NCBI GenBank assembly: GCA_002711555.1
Contig: PARQ01000027.1
Span: 1 to 30,674, forward strand
DNA from: Rhodospirillaceae bacterium
GTDB lineage: Bacteria > Pseudomonadota > Alphaproteobacteria > UBA8366
Direction: 5' to 3'
Length of the DNA stretch: 30,674 nt
Below the pieces are notes generated by a model. That model saw only the letters and a list, made by a program, of their open reading frames with translations. It searched no databases and had not been told where the DNA came from. A program made the position numbers and the translations under genes. Below are positions 8,214 through 15,998 of the stretch, piece by piece. How positions within the stretch are numbered: the stretch's first letter is position 1; each line of letters opens with the position of its first letter.

Positions 8214-9263
8214 ATGAGGGCAATGGTATTGACGGCCGTTGGTGCCCCTTTCCAATTAATGGAAGTGCCTGACCCAATACCGGACAACGGTGAAGCTGTT
8301 GCGCGAGTTATTTCTTGTGGTTCAGGTTTGACAATCCAGCATATCAGGGCTGGCCGATCAAAAGTAGCTTACCCAAGGGTCATTGGGCATGAAATTACAG
8401 CAGAGATTGTCGAGCTCGGTAAGAACGTCAACGGGCTTAGTGTTGGTGATCCGGTCACAGCATATTACTATCTGAATTGTGGCGAGTGCTATTGGTGTCG
8501 AGCTGGGCGCGAAACTTTATGCTTACAGAATAAAGGCAATGTGGGGCGCGCTTGTGACGGGGGGTATGCTGAATTTATCAAGCTTCCCAAATACAATTTT
8601 ATAAAGATGCCAGATGGGTTGGATTATAAAAGGTGGCCAGCCGAAGCTGGTGTAATCACAGACGCGATTGCAACGCCAGTCAAGGTAATAAAAAAGGGTA
8701 GAATAAAACCGGAGGAATGGGTTGCAGTGATTGGTGCTGGAGGTGGGCTTGGACTGCAAATGGTGCAAGTAGCCAAATGGGCACAAGCTAATGTAGTTGC
8801 AGTTGATATACGGGCAGAAAAATTTGATGCTTGCACTAACACGGGTGCTGATCTGACTATTGATGCATCAAAAGAAAATGTGGGGGAAGTGCTGCGCCAA
8901 GTAAATGATGGATTGGGCGTTGATGTTGTGATTGATTTTATTGCGTCCGCGGCGACTTTAGAAGAGGGTTTTGCTGGTTTAAATCGTGGTGGCAGACTTG
9001 TAGTTCTAGGGGGAGTGCCACAAAAATTTTCTTTGGACACCAATGCATTGAAATATGAGCGTGAGGTGATTGGTAGTAAGTATTGTACACGTGATGAGGT
9101 GGAGGAGGCCTTAAAGCTCGTTGCCTCCGGTGAGATTTGGCCGATAGTTAGTGAAGTCGTTCCACTTGAGGAAGCGGAGATATTGCATGCACGTATTGAA
9201 GCAGGCCTCGTCACTGGCAGAGCAGCTGTGCTAGTGGACAGCTATGCAGATGTGGCTAAATAA
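8214..9263 (+). CDS. Zinc-type medium-chain alcohol dehydrogenase
   Basis: This 349-residue MDR-superfamily dehydrogenase oxidises an alcohol or hydroxyacyl group with NAD(P). A strong AAGGAGGGGAAG ribosome-binding sequence precedes ATG 8214. The structural zinc loop is intact, CGECYWCRAGRETLC (four Cys, about residues 84-98). The Rossmann motif is GAGGGLGLQMVQVAKW, ending with Asp in VVAVDI, which favours NAD. The catalytic zinc site is unusual: the usual CGTD reads CGSGL, GHE is present, and the third ligand region reads GVITDAIATP with Asp rather than Cys. That pattern recalls 6-hydroxycyclohex-1-ene-1-carbonyl-CoA dehydrogenases (Had/BadH-like), an inference by eye. It follows the MFS gene and probably forms one unit with it. 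Confidence 0.86.
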   Translation: MRAMVLTAVGAPFQLMEVPDPIPDNGEAVARVISCGSGLTIQHIRAGRSKVAYPRVIGHEITAEIVELGKNVNGLSVGDPVTAYYYLNCGECYWCRAGRETLCLQNKGNVGRACDGGYAEFIKLPKYNFIKMPDGLDYKRWPAEAGVITDAIATPVKVIKKGRIKPEEWVAVIGAGGGLGLQMVQVAKWAQANVVAVDIRAEKFDACTNTGADLTIDASKENVGEVLRQVNDGLGVDVVIDFIASAATLEEGFAGLNRGGRLVVLGGVPQKFSLDTNALKYEREVIGSKYCTRDEVEEALKLVASGEIWPIVSEVVPLEEAEILHARIEAGLVTGRAAVLVDSYADVAK

Positions 9264-9309
9264 TCAAATGGCAACGCGGATCTATATTGTCACCCGTGAT
9301 AGGACACAT

Positions 9310-9326
9310 GGCAATGCATCGTTGCC
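9310..9326. terminator. Possible bidirectional stem-loop between convergent genes
   Basis: GGCAA and TTGCC arms (with an extra G-U and a G-C pair inside) form a compact hairpin with a 3-base loop, in the gap between the dehydrogenase gene and the convergent small membrane protein gene. A second GGCAACG copy at 9270-9276 could pair with the right arm instead. The T-run on the plus strand begins only about 12 bases later, so termination is possible but not clear. Confidence 0.3.
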
Positions 9327-9346
9327 TGACCCAGTCAATTTTTCGG

Positions 9347-9613
9347 TCATAATAACGGAGCTAGGGTCAATAAGATTATTGCTATAATCACCCACATCAT
9401 GAATGTGAGGACTGCAATTGATCTCGTTCCATAGCGCTTGGTAAGCCAAAGCAAGGTGCCAACGGTACCTATCGTTGTTGCTAACGAAATATTTTTAGCG
9501 CTAATGTTATACTCGCGCATCGAATAAACTACTGCAGTGATAAGAGCGGCCAACGCTGTTATTGAAAAGAATTGCAGTAATTTCGTCGGTTTTCCGGGTT
9601 CAATATTTTTCAT
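9347..9613 (-). CDS. Small multi-pass membrane protein
   Basis: An 88-residue protein with three hydrophobic segments at about residues 13-32, 40-55 and 65-88, a short cytoplasmic N-terminus and almost no soluble part. Its ATG (9611-9613) overlaps the stop codon of the preceding MmgE/PrpD gene as TGATG, which indicates translational coupling and one operon. A GTG immediately upstream is a second possible start. The size recalls small subunits of transporters or assembly membrane proteins, but I do not recognise a family. Its placement suggests a role tied to the MmgE/PrpD enzyme, such as substrate entry. This is inference from context only. Confidence 0.62.
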   Translation of the reverse strand: MKNIEPGKPTKLLQFFSITALAALITAVVYSMREYNISAKNISLATTIGTVGTLLWLTKRYGTRSIAVLTFMMWVIIAIILLTLAPLL

Positions 9614-10977
9614 CACATTGCACCGGTTAGGTCGATTGTGCTGATATCATCAATATTTTCGATATTGCAGAGTTGGTCAAAAAGGCGTTCCGCCTCATTA
9701 TTCCCTAAGCGGTAGCAAAGTTTTGAGAATTTTTGCCATAAGCCCTCGCGATCAAGTGGATCGGTTGGAAGGCCCTTAAAGCTCGGGGCGTCATGCCTTA
9801 ACTCCCTTCCACCATTAAGAGATATGGTAATGCGGCTGCCATAATTGTAGTCGAACTTTTCACTCTCTGGCAGCTCTTTGATTTTGACATGGCGGCAAAT
9901 CTCTCTGATTTCAGGGTTATCGATGTTCTCCAAGCTGAAGTTTCGGGGGTCCATCGGATCTTTGAATAATGCTAATGCGATGCAAAAATTATTCGAATAC
10001 TGCCCGAGCATGACATCCGACGGCTCGGCAATATCATGGTGAGTGACGCATTTTTTATTACCTTCAATGAGAATTCCTGCAATATCACTGGCTTTTAATC
10101 CATGTTTAGCCTGAACATCAAGAATACCCTGTATAGGAGTATGGCTGGTGATGTGGCATGCGAATCGCTTGAAAACAATATGTGATGCATCCCATTGCTT
10201 GCCAAGATCAGCTGTAAGCTTTGATTGATCTGCGCCGCGGCAAAAAACATTGGTCCAACCAAATTTTCCTTCGAGTATTGTTGAAGGTCCAGTGAACCCG
10301 TCCCTCGCAAGAGTTGCGGCTAGGGCACCGCTTTCCGACGCGCGTCCAAGGTGAAGTCGCTTTACCATTCCACCTGTTCCCGATGCTGCAAACTCCAATA
10401 AGCCAGAACAAAGCGACCCAGCAATACCGAGTGCATTAGTCATTTTTTTTTGGTCAAGCCCCATTAGCCAACCGGCTGCCATTGCCGCGCCAAAGCAACC
10501 ATTTATACCAGGATTGTGGAAACCAATGTCCTCACAGGAGTGGTTGGAGGATTGACCAATACGGCTTAGCACTTCGATGCCTGCGGTAAATGCAGTTATT
10601 AGATCTTTGCCGCTGACGCCTTTTTCTTGTCCAAAGCTAAACGCGCATGGCACTAGGCTTGCTCCGGGATGTATACCAACAGATGGCATGCGTAAATTGT
10701 CGAGTTCGAAAGAGTGAGACAAGGTACCGTTGGCAAGTGCTGCCATGGCAGGTGTTATTTTATGACCCTCTGGTCCAAAAATGCTTGCTTTGCCGGGTTT
10801 GCTTGCAGCGAGAGCGTGATTTATAACCATTTTGCTCCACGGCAATTCGGACCCATATGTACATGCGCCTATTGTATCGACGATGCAATCAATCGTGCGT
10901 TCTACAATCTCAGGCGGTAACGCCTCAAAAGTAAGTTCGGATGCAAATTTGGCAAGTGTTTCTGTCTGTGTGGTCAT
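9613..10977 (-). CDS. MmgE/PrpD family protein (2-methylcitrate dehydratase-like)
   Basis: A protein of about 454 residues, matching the MmgE/PrpD family, which includes 2-methylcitrate dehydratase, cis-aconitate decarboxylase and related enzymes on tricarboxylic or branched acids. Diagnostic stretches are TLAKFASELTFEALPPEIVERT at the N-terminus, DTIGACTYGS, GPEGHKITPAMAALANGTLSHSFELDN, GINGCFGAAMAAGWLMGLD, and MVKRLHLGRASESGALAATLARDGFTGP. The frame continues upstream to 11139, but family proteins start near TTQTETLAKF, so the ATG at 10977 or 10980 (GAGACAA just upstream) is chosen and the extra residues are rejected. It is divergent from the TauD-like gene and coupled to the small membrane protein. 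The particular substrate is unknown. Confidence 0.9.
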   Translation of the reverse strand: MTTQTETLAKFASELTFEALPPEIVERTIDCIVDTIGACTYGSELPWSKMVINHALAASKPGKASIFGPEGHKITPAMAALANGTLSHSFELDNLRMPSVGIHPGASLVPCAFSFGQEKGVSGKDLITAFTAGIEVLSRIGQSSNHSCEDIGFHNPGINGCFGAAMAAGWLMGLDQKKMTNALGIAGSLCSGLLEFAASGTGGMVKRLHLGRASESGALAATLARDGFTGPSTILEGKFGWTNVFCRGADQSKLTADLGKQWDASHIVFKRFACHITSHTPIQGILDVQAKHGLKASDIAGILIEGNKKCVTHHDIAEPSDVMLGQYSNNFCIALALFKDPMDPRNFSLENIDNPEIREICRHVKIKELPESEKFDYNYGSRITISLNGGRELRHDAPSFKGLPTDPLDREGLWQKFSKLCYRLGNNEAERLFDQLCNIENIDDISTIDLTGAM

Positions 10978-11121
10978 CATTTGTCTCATTTGTTGGGAGG
11001 GATAAATAGAACCGTGGTCATTTGAATTATACTTGTGGTGTTTATGAATGGATAGTGTTCGGTCTTGACCCTCGATCCTCAGCCGCCCATCATGCCATAA
11101 AATATTTTGAGGGAGGTATAA

Positions 11122-11997
11122 ATGGACCAACATGTGCACGAGAGGACAGGCTCTATAAATATTACTCGATTATCTGAACCGGCGGGTGCCGAAGTTTTAG
11201 GGATCGATCTATCATTAGAATTGGGAACAAAAGAGCGTGATATACTTTTTGAAGCATTACTAAAGCACCACGTCTTAGTAATTCGCGATCAAGACCTGAC
11301 GCCTGATCAGCAAATGGCTCTAACGGCCAAGTTTGGAAAACCAGAGAGCCATGTTTTTCATGATGCTAAGGGTAAATCTGGTCCCCAAGTACACGTAGTT
11401 AATAACTTGGATAAACAAGGAAACCCAAGTAGCCGACCAACTACGTTTGGGAGTTTTTTTTGGCATACCGATAAATCATACCATGAGGTTCCATCGCTTG
11501 CGACATTCTTGCATGCTCGGGAATTACCCCCAGGAGGTGGGGGAGATACTGAATTTGCTAATATGTACAATGCATATGAAAGTCTTGGTGATGAATTAAA
11601 AAAACAAATTGCTGGTTTGCGCGCAGTACATAGTTGGGAGGCCAATCGACGAAATACTGGAAATCGTCCGGCCACGGAGGAGGAAAAGAAGCTTCGTCCG
11701 CCGGTTAGTCATCCGTTGGTGCGCACTCACCCGGACACAAAAAGAAAGACGCTCTATATCGGGATACATGCTGATTGCATCGAAGGTTTGGAACGTAAGC
11801 AAGGAATCGAGCTTTTAAAAAAGCTATATCGGCATTCCACTGAGCGCGAGAATGTTTATGCTCATAGTTGGAAGCCGGGCGATCTTGTGATTTGGGATAA
11901 CCGGTGTTTACTTCACCGTGTAGTTGGCAACTACGATATGGACTCACATCGTCGCATTTTACATCGTTCGGTAGTAATAGGAACTAAACCTTGTTGA
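11122..11997 (+). CDS. TauD/TfdA-family Fe(II)/2-oxoglutarate dioxygenase
   Basis: This 291-residue enzyme couples oxidation of a substrate to decarboxylation of 2-oxoglutarate, using Fe(II). The iron ligands are visible as FFWHTDKSY (His115, Asp117) and the distal His265 in DNRCLLHRV. Arg277 or Arg278 in the following HRRILHR would bind the 2-oxoglutarate carboxylate. The turn GGGGDTEFANMYNAYESL is typical of the family. A clear GGGAGGT ribosome-binding site precedes ATG 11122. Relatives hydroxylate taurine, 2,4-D and related acids, or carnitine-like compounds. The substrate here is not known, though the neighbours suggest an organic acid or ether. It reads away from the MmgE/PrpD gene through a gap of about 145 bases. 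Confidence 0.9.
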   Translation: MDQHVHERTGSINITRLSEPAGAEVLGIDLSLELGTKERDILFEALLKHHVLVIRDQDLTPDQQMALTAKFGKPESHVFHDAKGKSGPQVHVVNNLDKQGNPSSRPTTFGSFFWHTDKSYHEVPSLATFLHARELPPGGGGDTEFANMYNAYESLGDELKKQIAGLRAVHSWEANRRNTGNRPATEEEKKLRPPVSHPLVRTHPDTKRKTLYIGIHADCIEGLERKQGIELLKKLYRHSTERENVYAHSWKPGDLVIWDNRCLLHRVVGNYDMDSHRRILHRSVVIGTKPC

Positions 11998-12074
11998 TAG
12001 ATTGCTTCGATATTTATGGCTTTTTTAATATTTTCTCGCAAATGACAGCACCATGATCAGATAAAGGACCTAAA

Positions 12075-13856
12075 GTGAATCTGGCTGAACGGATGGACCG
12101 TGCAATTTTATTGGCAGATCAAAAAGACTTTGTTGGAGCTGATGCTGTATGTGAGGAAATTTGTTTTGCTGCGCCAGGTCAGCCAGATGGTTTTTATCTT
12201 CGCGGACTTATCGCCTTCCGGTCGGGCTCGTTAGAGCGAGCGCTGCAATATTTGACACAAGCTGAGATTCTTGGATCTACGGAAGTGGGGCTAAAAAGGG
12301 CATTGGCTTTAATTCTTCTATCGCAAGCTGATTATAATGGGGCAAAGCTTCGGTATAGGGACCTTGCTGCTCAAGGGGAGCTTGATGAACAGGATGCTCT
12401 TCCATTGGCGCAGCTTGGTGAGGCATTTCGTGATGAGGGGGCCATCGGTTTGGCAATGGAATTTTTTACCCAATCTCGGTCCCTTAATCCAAAAAATAAT
12501 CCAGCTATCGTAGGGCTTTTTCTATGCGCCCAATTGACTTGTGATTGGCAGAATATCGATGCATTGGAGAAAGAAGTCGAAGCATTGACACAGCTTGCTT
12601 TGATTGATGGTAAGGTTCCGGTTGAAAGTCCTTTTGTTCATGTAACGCGTGTGATGGATAGTGAGATGAATTACGCTGTTGCAAGGGCATGGAGCAACTC
12701 GTTTAAGGTAGATAGGGTTAAACGCAGCCATGATCGATCGGCTACAGACCCTATTCGTCTTGCATACATTTCAAGTGATTTTCATGAACATGCGACGGCG
12801 TATTTAATGCATCATCTTTTCAAATTGCATGACAGGCAACGTTTTGAGGTGTTTGCTTATTCGTGTGATTCTCCGTCGGATAGCAGTCTTCGTAAAGAAA
12901 TTGAAACTGACTGCGATTTCTTTTTTGAGATTACTGGATGGAGTGCAGACAAAGCGGCACAGCATATTTCAAACAATGGTATCGATATTTTAATTGATTT
13001 GAAGGGGCATACCCGGAAAAACAGGCTGGATATTGCTGCGCGAAGACCTGCTCCTTTACAAGTCGCATATCTGGGTTTTCCTGGTTCTAGTGGTGCTGAT
13101 TTTTTTGACTACGTCGTTACTGACCCCATCGTGTTACCTAGGGCTGATTGGAAATTTTACTCTGAAAGCCCGATTTTGTTGCCACATTGCTATCAGATCA
13201 ACAGCCACACAGGTCCGCCCTTGGCAATCACAAAACGAGAGGCAGGTCTGCCTGAGGGGGTCTTTGTATTCTGTTCTTTCACGAATACATATAAAATCGA
13301 TCCATTGATGTTCTCAACTTGGATGCGTGTGCTGGGTGCTGTTGAAGACTCTGTACTTTGGTTATGTGCAAATAATTCTTGGGCAGAGAAAAATCTCAAA
13401 AGAGTTGCCCGTGAGCATGATATTGACCCTCATAGACTTATTTTCGCGCCTTTTGTTAATCAGGAAAATCATCTAAAGCGGCTAAGTGCAGCTGATCTTG
13501 CGCTAGACACACGCATATATAATGGTCATACGACAACCAGTGATGCACTATGGGCGGGAGTTCCTGTTCTTACATTGAAAGGAATGCATTTTGCTTCACG
13601 TGTCTCCGAGAGCATTTTGAATGCTATTGGGCTTGATGAATTGGTAGTTGATAGTCTTGACGCCTTCGAAGTTACAGCAATTGACCTGGCTTTAAAGACA
13701 GGCAAAATCGACACAATTAAGGCAAAAATTGCCGATTTGAGAAGTGGTGCACCCCTATTTGATACAGTTGGGTTTGTCCACGATTATGAACGCGGCCTCG
13801 CAGAAATCCATAATAAGAGGATTTTGGGGAAAATGCCTTCACCAGTAATACTGTAA
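12075..13856 (+). CDS. TPR protein with GT41 (O-GlcNAc transferase-like) glycosyltransferase domain
   Basis: This 593-residue protein joins N-terminal TPR-like helical repeats (about residues 1-160) to a glycosyltransferase family 41 catalytic region (about 225-580). Family signatures are LAYISSDFHEHATAYLM (equivalent to the SDFxxHxxxxLM of SPINDLY/OGT), DILIDLKGHT, PLQVAYLGFPGSSG, and FTNTYKIDP, whose Lys407 matches the nucleotide-sugar-binding Lys. YNGHTTTSDALWAGVPVLT (His485) is also present. GTG 12075 is the start, with AAAGGAC upstream. Such enzymes add sugars to Ser or Thr of proteins in the cytoplasm. No flagellin or obvious acceptor is in the window. It is probably transcribed alone or with the small secreted protein downstream. 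Confidence 0.9.
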   Translation: MNLAERMDRAILLADQKDFVGADAVCEEICFAAPGQPDGFYLRGLIAFRSGSLERALQYLTQAEILGSTEVGLKRALALILLSQADYNGAKLRYRDLAAQGELDEQDALPLAQLGEAFRDEGAIGLAMEFFTQSRSLNPKNNPAIVGLFLCAQLTCDWQNIDALEKEVEALTQLALIDGKVPVESPFVHVTRVMDSEMNYAVARAWSNSFKVDRVKRSHDRSATDPIRLAYISSDFHEHATAYLMHHLFKLHDRQRFEVFAYSCDSPSDSSLRKEIETDCDFFFEITGWSADKAAQHISNNGIDILIDLKGHTRKNRLDIAARRPAPLQVAYLGFPGSSGADFFDYVVTDPIVLPRADWKFYSESPILLPHCYQINSHTGPPLAITKREAGLPEGVFVFCSFTNTYKIDPLMFSTWMRVLGAVEDSVLWLCANNSWAEKNLKRVAREHDIDPHRLIFAPFVNQENHLKRLSAADLALDTRIYNGHTTTSDALWAGVPVLTLKGMHFASRVSESILNAIGLDELVVDSLDAFEVTAIDLALKTGKIDTIKAKIADLRSGAPLFDTVGFVHDYERGLAEIHNKRILGKMPSPVIL

Positions 13857-13893
13857 CTAGAAAATTCGGCCCATAAATTGCAACGTCTAGGAT

Positions 13894-14214
13894 ATGAAAA
13901 TTGTTGTTTATCTTCGGTTGATGTTTTGTGGACTAGTTTTTTTTGTGGTTGCATCTTCGCCTAAAGAAGTTGTGGCTCAACGCACAAAAATAGTGACTTG
14001 GAATATTCAATGCTTTCTGAAGCACAAGCTCGGTGAATGTAAGTCTGGAAGGCCAATTCGCATGGAAGTGAGGGCAACAAATCCAGAGCTAGCACGGAAG
14101 ATTGCAAATACCGCTGGCCAGCGAAAGAAGCAATGGAGCAGGTGTTTTCGTGTTGCACGGAAGAAACGCCAGTTGCCAACTTGCGACCCTAAGACGGGTC
14201 GTACAGTACGGTAG
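13894..14214 (+). CDS. Small secreted basic Cys-containing protein, unknown
   Basis: A 106-residue product starting with a signal peptide: Lys at position 2, a hydrophobic core (about 8-21) and a probable cleavage after VVAQ near residue 29. The mature part of about 77 residues is strongly basic and has four cysteines in two pairs (C-x8-C and C-x12-C) that could form disulfides in the periplasm. It opens with KIVTWNIQ, which looks like the first strand of endonuclease/exonuclease/phosphatase proteins. The rest does not follow that fold and is far too short, so it may be a remnant or coincidence. The start is weakly supported by AGGA close to the ATG. The family was not recognised. Confidence 0.5.
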   Translation: MKIVVYLRLMFCGLVFFVVASSPKEVVAQRTKIVTWNIQCFLKHKLGECKSGRPIRMEVRATNPELARKIANTAGQRKKQWSRCFRVARKKRQLPTCDPKTGRTVR

Positions 14215-14254
14215 TATTTTTCAACGTTGACATAATTGGACCTTCTTGCATTCG

Positions 14255-14920
14255 TTAGTTTTCGTTTTCAAAGATATTCTTCAGTTTCAGTACTGCACTT
14301 TCCGGTGCATCCAAAACGGGCATTTTAGCCTGCTCCTCAATAAGAGGCTTGGTCGGGCCCATTGAAAATTGACCAAGCAATATTGCGTCACAATCATTTG
14401 TTTTAGCTGCCGCATTTACAACCAATGTATCATGTCCCTTTTGATCTCCATCTGAGATTAATGTCATTGCTGATTCAACAAATATAGCTTCTGTTCGGGG
14501 GATGGGTTTTTTGTTCTTTTTTGCGTAAATTTGCAGGTCTTGGTCCAACAACCCGTTTGTTCCAGGATCGGTAGCGATGAGTGCAAAACGGTTTCCAGCC
14601 ATGAAGGCTGTTTCGACGAGGGCCTCGAACGATGTGAGGACAGGAATATCTACCTCCTTACGAGCAATTTCAATAGCTTTGCCAAACAGGGATCCGGTAC
14701 ACAAGATTGCATCGGCATCTGCAGCCACACAATAATTGACCAAGTTTTGTACTCGCTGCATCACTTTAGGCGGCATTGTTCTGTCTGGGTTAAGGTCAAT
14801 GTAGAGCGATTGATCGTAAATGCTCGCTCTTTGAGCTTCCGGCCAATGTTTTTCGAACATAGCTTCGACAGCAATGATGGCGGGAAGCACCGAATGTATT
14901 AATCCAATTCTAACCGCCAT
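14255..14920 (-). CDS. Asp/Glu racemase-fold protein with only one of the two catalytic cysteines
   Basis: This 221-residue protein of the aspartate/glutamate/hydantoin racemase superfamily starts with IGLIHSVLPAI and has strand-turn ADAILCTGSLFG (Cys74), the position of the first catalytic cysteine. The second site, usually GCT/GCTH near residue 180, reads ILLGQFSMGP with Gln184 instead of Cys. A two-base racemisation mechanism is therefore unlikely, and a one-cysteine isomerase or decarboxylase (maleate isomerase or arylmalonate decarboxylase type) or a binding protein is more plausible. The length is normal. It is convergent with the small secreted protein and faces a gap of about 280 bases before znuB in which no gene was seen. 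The substrate is unknown. Confidence 0.8.
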   Translation of the reverse strand: MAVRIGLIHSVLPAIIAVEAMFEKHWPEAQRASIYDQSLYIDLNPDRTMPPKVMQRVQNLVNYCVAADADAILCTGSLFGKAIEIARKEVDIPVLTSFEALVETAFMAGNRFALIATDPGTNGLLDQDLQIYAKKNKKPIPRTEAIFVESAMTLISDGDQKGHDTLVVNAAAKTNDCDAILLGQFSMGPTKPLIEEQAKMPVLDAPESAVLKLKNIFENEN

Positions 14921-15200
14921 CTTCTATTCTCCTCAATTTCTTGTCGGCTTTTCGGAATATATTCTTACTTAAGACCAACAAAAAGGTAAGTTTCTGAATA
15001 TTTTGGTCAATGTTCTCATATTTATCCAAATGGATTAGCGCGCGTTAAGATGCTGCTTTACGTATAAATCCTCTATTTTTTATACCTGATTAAAGTACGA
15101 GGTGGATGCCAGGAACTTAAGGATCATTGATTTTTGATTATTCATGGTCGGAGCCTTGCGAAGAGATCAACAGATTATTGGGTCACATACAAATTATCTA

Positions 15201-15998
15201 TTACTTGGGGTTTGGCTGCCACAAGTGGCTAATGAGGAAAATGCAGAATGCCGCAACTACAATTGTGGGACCTGATGGAGTATCAAGTGGCAAAGAACCG
15301 AAAAGGCCCGATACCACCGATAAAGAACCAATAATTGCTGCGATCACTGCCATTTGTTCGGGTGTACGCGCAAACCGTCGTGCTGTAGCCGCGGGAATAA
15401 TGAGTAATGATGTTATCAGCAATATGCCGATAATCTTCATTCCGATTGCGATTGTAATTGCGAGCAGGAGCGTAAAGGTAAGGCGAGTAGCCAAAACTGG
15501 CGCACCTTCCGCGCGGGCCAACTCTTCGTGAAGGGAAAGCGAAATTAGTGGTCGCCAGATTGTAGCCAGTATGGCAAGGACAACAATCACGCCGGCATAA
15601 ACCGTGATTAAATCAAGCTTACTCACTGACAGCACATCACCAAAGAGATAGGCTAATAAGTCCACTTGTATATTTTGAAGCAACGCGAGTACTACTAGGC
15701 CTAGAGATAATGCGGCGTGAGAGAGTATGCCAAGTAACGTGTCGGATGTTAAATGTATGTCTCTACGTTCTTGCAAAAACACAATAACTATAGAGAATAA
15801 AATACATGTCATTATGTTGCCTAGTGTTAAGTTAATACCAAGCAGAAAGCCGAGACCAATCCCAAGAAAAGCAGAATGAGCCAGAGAGTCTCCGAAATAA
15901 GCCATTTGTCGCCAGACTACAAAACATCCCAAAGGTCCGCCAATGAGTGCTATGCCAACGCCGGCTATTAGGCCGGTTATAAGAAACTCATCAATCAT
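15201..15998 (-). CDS. znuB: High-affinity zinc ABC transporter permease ZnuB
   Basis: This 265-residue integral membrane permease of the ABC-3 (manganese/zinc/iron chelate) family is the usual length, with about eight hydrophobic helices. Family stretches include GGPLGCFVVWRQMAYFGDSL (about 21-40), ending in SLAHSAFLGIGLG, and a late LLITSLLIIPAATARRFA, the cytoplasmic loop that contacts the ATPase. It forms the zinc channel between ZnuA in the periplasm and ZnuC inside the cell. Its start overlaps the end of znuC by eight bases, so the two are translationally coupled in the zur-znuC-znuB operon. Its identity as zinc rather than manganese rests on neighbouring Zur and the His-rich ZnuA. Confidence 0.93.
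   Translation of the reverse strand: MIDEFLITGLIAGVGIALIGGPLGCFVVWRQMAYFGDSLAHSAFLGIGLGFLLGINLTLGNIMTCILFSIVIVFLQERRDIHLTSDTLLGILSHAALSLGLVVLALLQNIQVDLLAYLFGDVLSVSKLDLITVYAGVIVVLAILATIWRPLISLSLHEELARAEGAPVLATRLTFTLLLAITIAIGMKIIGILLITSLLIIPAATARRFARTPEQMAVIAAIIGSLSVVSGLFGSLPLDTPSGPTIVVAAFCIFLISHLWQPNPK

Noticed and set aside
8624..9214. 196-codon minus-strand frame opposite the dehydrogenase gene
   Set aside because: It is a Ser/Thr/Ala-rich antisense shadow of a well-supported gene.
10978..11139. N-terminal extension of the MmgE/PrpD frame
   Set aside because: It is His/Gln-rich, unlike family N-termini, and overlaps the start region of the divergent TauD-like gene.
15127..15531. 134-codon plus-strand frame over the end of znuB
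   Set aside because: It is mostly antisense to the permease gene and has no initiation signal.
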